DNA from: Halorussus vallis
GTDB taxonomy: Archaea; Halobacteriota; Halobacteria; Halobacteriales; Haladaptataceae
Direction of reading: 5' to 3'
Assembly (NCBI RefSeq): GCF_024138165.1
Contig: NZ_CP100000.1
Coordinates: forward strand, 3,891,870 to 3,955,869
Length of the DNA stretch: 64,000 bases
Positions 63,179 to 64,000 of this stretch are shown piece by piece. The notes beneath the pieces were generated by a model, which saw only the letters and a list, made by a program, of their open reading frames with translations, searched no databases and was not told the DNA's origin. Positions within the stretch are counted from its first letter, which is position 1, and each line of letters begins with the position of its first letter. A program made the position numbers and the translations under genes.

Positions 63179-63841
63179 TCAGGCTTTTGTGATGGATTCG
63201 ACCGAGGCGTCGTGGGAGACGAGTGTCTCGTACTTCGAAAGTGCCGGCGTGCCGAGACGCTCTTCCAGGGTATCGTACGCACCGACGGTGTACGTCTCAA
63301 TCCTCGTTGGTGTATCTCCATTCCCCCACTCCCACTCGCCTTTGACCGTCACTCGGACCGCAAAGTCGTTGTCGTTGTTCAGGTCGACACCGTAAATTGT
63401 TCCCGGCACGGCTGTGCTCTGAACGACCCAGAAGGAGACTTCGACCTGGCTCTCCGGGTCAGGAGTCGTCGTCGGAGTGGGAGTTGGTTCCTCAGTAGTC
63501 GTTTCCGTGGTAGTTGGTTCCGGCGTTGTGGCCGTCTTCTCCGTAGTCGTCTCGGTCGTCGTCGTTGTGGCTTCGGTGGTCGTCTCAGTAGTCGATGTCT
63601 CGGTCGTCGAGGTTTCGGTGGTCGTCTCGGTGGACGTCGGCGTGGTCGCGGTCGGTTCTGCTGTCGTCGCTGTCTCCGTCTGTGCAGAGGCGGCTTGCAG
63701 GCCACTCTCGCCCGCGATCGTCGTTTGGGGTTGCGATGCAGATTTGGACTGCTGAAAGTACTGGTTACCGACTACGATGCCGCTGCCGCCGAGGGTGCCG
63801 GCGGCGAGAGCGGCGATGACGTTCCGTCGATTCTCGTCCAT
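63179..63841 (-). CDS. secreted Thr-rich protein (copy 2)
   Basis: Same as 23991-24653. Its TATA box lies at 63863-63870; the window ends inside the intergenic stretch beyond it. Confidence 0.75.
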   Translation of the reverse strand: MDENRRNVIAALAAGTLGGSGIVVGNQYFQQSKSASQPQTTIAGESGLQAASAQTETATTAEPTATTPTSTETTTETSTTETSTTETTTEATTTTTETTTEKTATTPEPTTTETTTEEPTPTPTTTPDPESQVEVSFWVVQSTAVPGTIYGVDLNNDNDFAVRVTVKGEWEWGNGDTPTRIETYTVGAYDTLEERLGTPALSKYETLVSHDASVESITKA

Positions 63842-64000
63842 GTTTCATTTCAGAATCCCGTAATTATAATGCTTCCCCCACTATCGAAGGTTGAGAAAAA
63901 CCGCGTACGAGTTCGTCGCCCCTCCACGTCGCCCTTTCTCTGAGGACTGCTTCACCGACGGGATACGGCGTCACGACGAGAGCGCGCTCCCGTAGGACTT

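Larger units (their letters stand above)
39190..64000 (+). repeat. second copy of 1-24811 (unit length 39,189 bp)
   Basis: From 39190 on, the sequence repeats 1-24811 with offset 39189, changing to 39188 after one A is lost between 49817 and 49818. The repeated protein products compared are otherwise the same. It reflects a circular or head-to-tail genome. Confidence 0.95.

Noticed and set aside
39190..64000. Long direct terminal repeat of a linear genome
   Set aside because: A 24.8-kb terminal repeat on a 39-kb unit is not plausible; the window edges are arbitrary and a circle or multimer explains it.

Overview
This window looks like the genome of a temperate tailed virus of a halophilic archaeon (class Caudoviricetes), read round its circle about 1.63 times. 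The evidence for a haloarchaeal host is GC-rich DNA, very acidic proteins, long runs of genes joined by GTGA/ATGA stop-start overlaps, TATA boxes about 25 bp before leaderless starts, a Tat-type lipoprotein, and many small zinc-finger proteins. Positions 1-24811 recur at 39190-64000, so the unit is 39,189 bp. The one difference I found is a single-base deletion in the second copy, inside the major capsid gene. No host DNA is visible. The repeat may be an over-assembled circular genome, a head-to-tail multimer or a tandem provirus; the sequence cannot decide. The unit carries both a RepH-like replication gene and a tyrosine integrase, so it could live as a circular plasmid-prophage or integrate.

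Layout of one unit. (1) 1-1108 (again at 39190-40297): end of the RepH-like gene and two coupled small genes. (2) 1174-1328: promoter and structured leader in front of the late region. (3) 1329-3857: small leading genes, including a two-TM protein and an HNH nuclease. (4) 3914-16065: packaging and head-tail genes in lambda/HK97 order: terminase small and large, portal, XkdF-type protease with scaffold-like tail, HK97-type capsid, neck genes, tail tube, then tail chaperones G and G-T joined by a predicted -1 frameshift at GGGAAAC. (5) 16096-23969: small membrane protein, short tape measure with decapeptide repeats, tail proteins, and a 1544-residue LamG-like plus seven-FN3 adhesin. No sheath or baseplate set is seen, which suggests a siphovirus. 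(6) 23991-26629, minus strand: a secreted Thr-rich protein and a cassette of tiny ATGA-coupled genes. (7) 26716-28350: a DDE transposase. (8) 28531-29010: the likely lysogeny switch, with a winged-helix repressor, operator-like repeats and a divergent early promoter whose leader has three hairpins, the last one hiding the ribosome binding site. (9) 29010-31299: an early operon rich in zinc-finger miniproteins. (10) 31463-32543: a lipoprotein gene broken by an in-frame TGA, and a divergent pair of ribbon-helix-helix regulators with repeated operator-like sites. (11) 32544-34820: a structured non-coding stretch and a small-gene operon with a PadR-type regulator. (12) 34781-39417: integrase (minus), a DUF5817-like protein, and the two-gene replication module.

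How it may work together (inference): the repressor near 28.8 kb, the RHH pair near 32.3 kb and the PadR-like protein set the lysogenic state. RepH and its partner replicate the circle. The promoter near 1.18 kb drives the packaging and morphogenesis genes as one long transcript. The secreted and lipid-anchored proteins are cargo that may change the host surface.

The most interesting items are the predicted lambda-like G/G-T frameshift, a second apparent -1 shift joining protease and scaffold, the KTSC domain fused to the portal, the direct repeats just before terminase, the hairpin leader that hides a Shine-Dalgarno sequence, the RHH operator region, and the missing start codon in front of RepH. 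Positions 24812-39189 occur once only, so errors there cannot be cross-checked inside the window.
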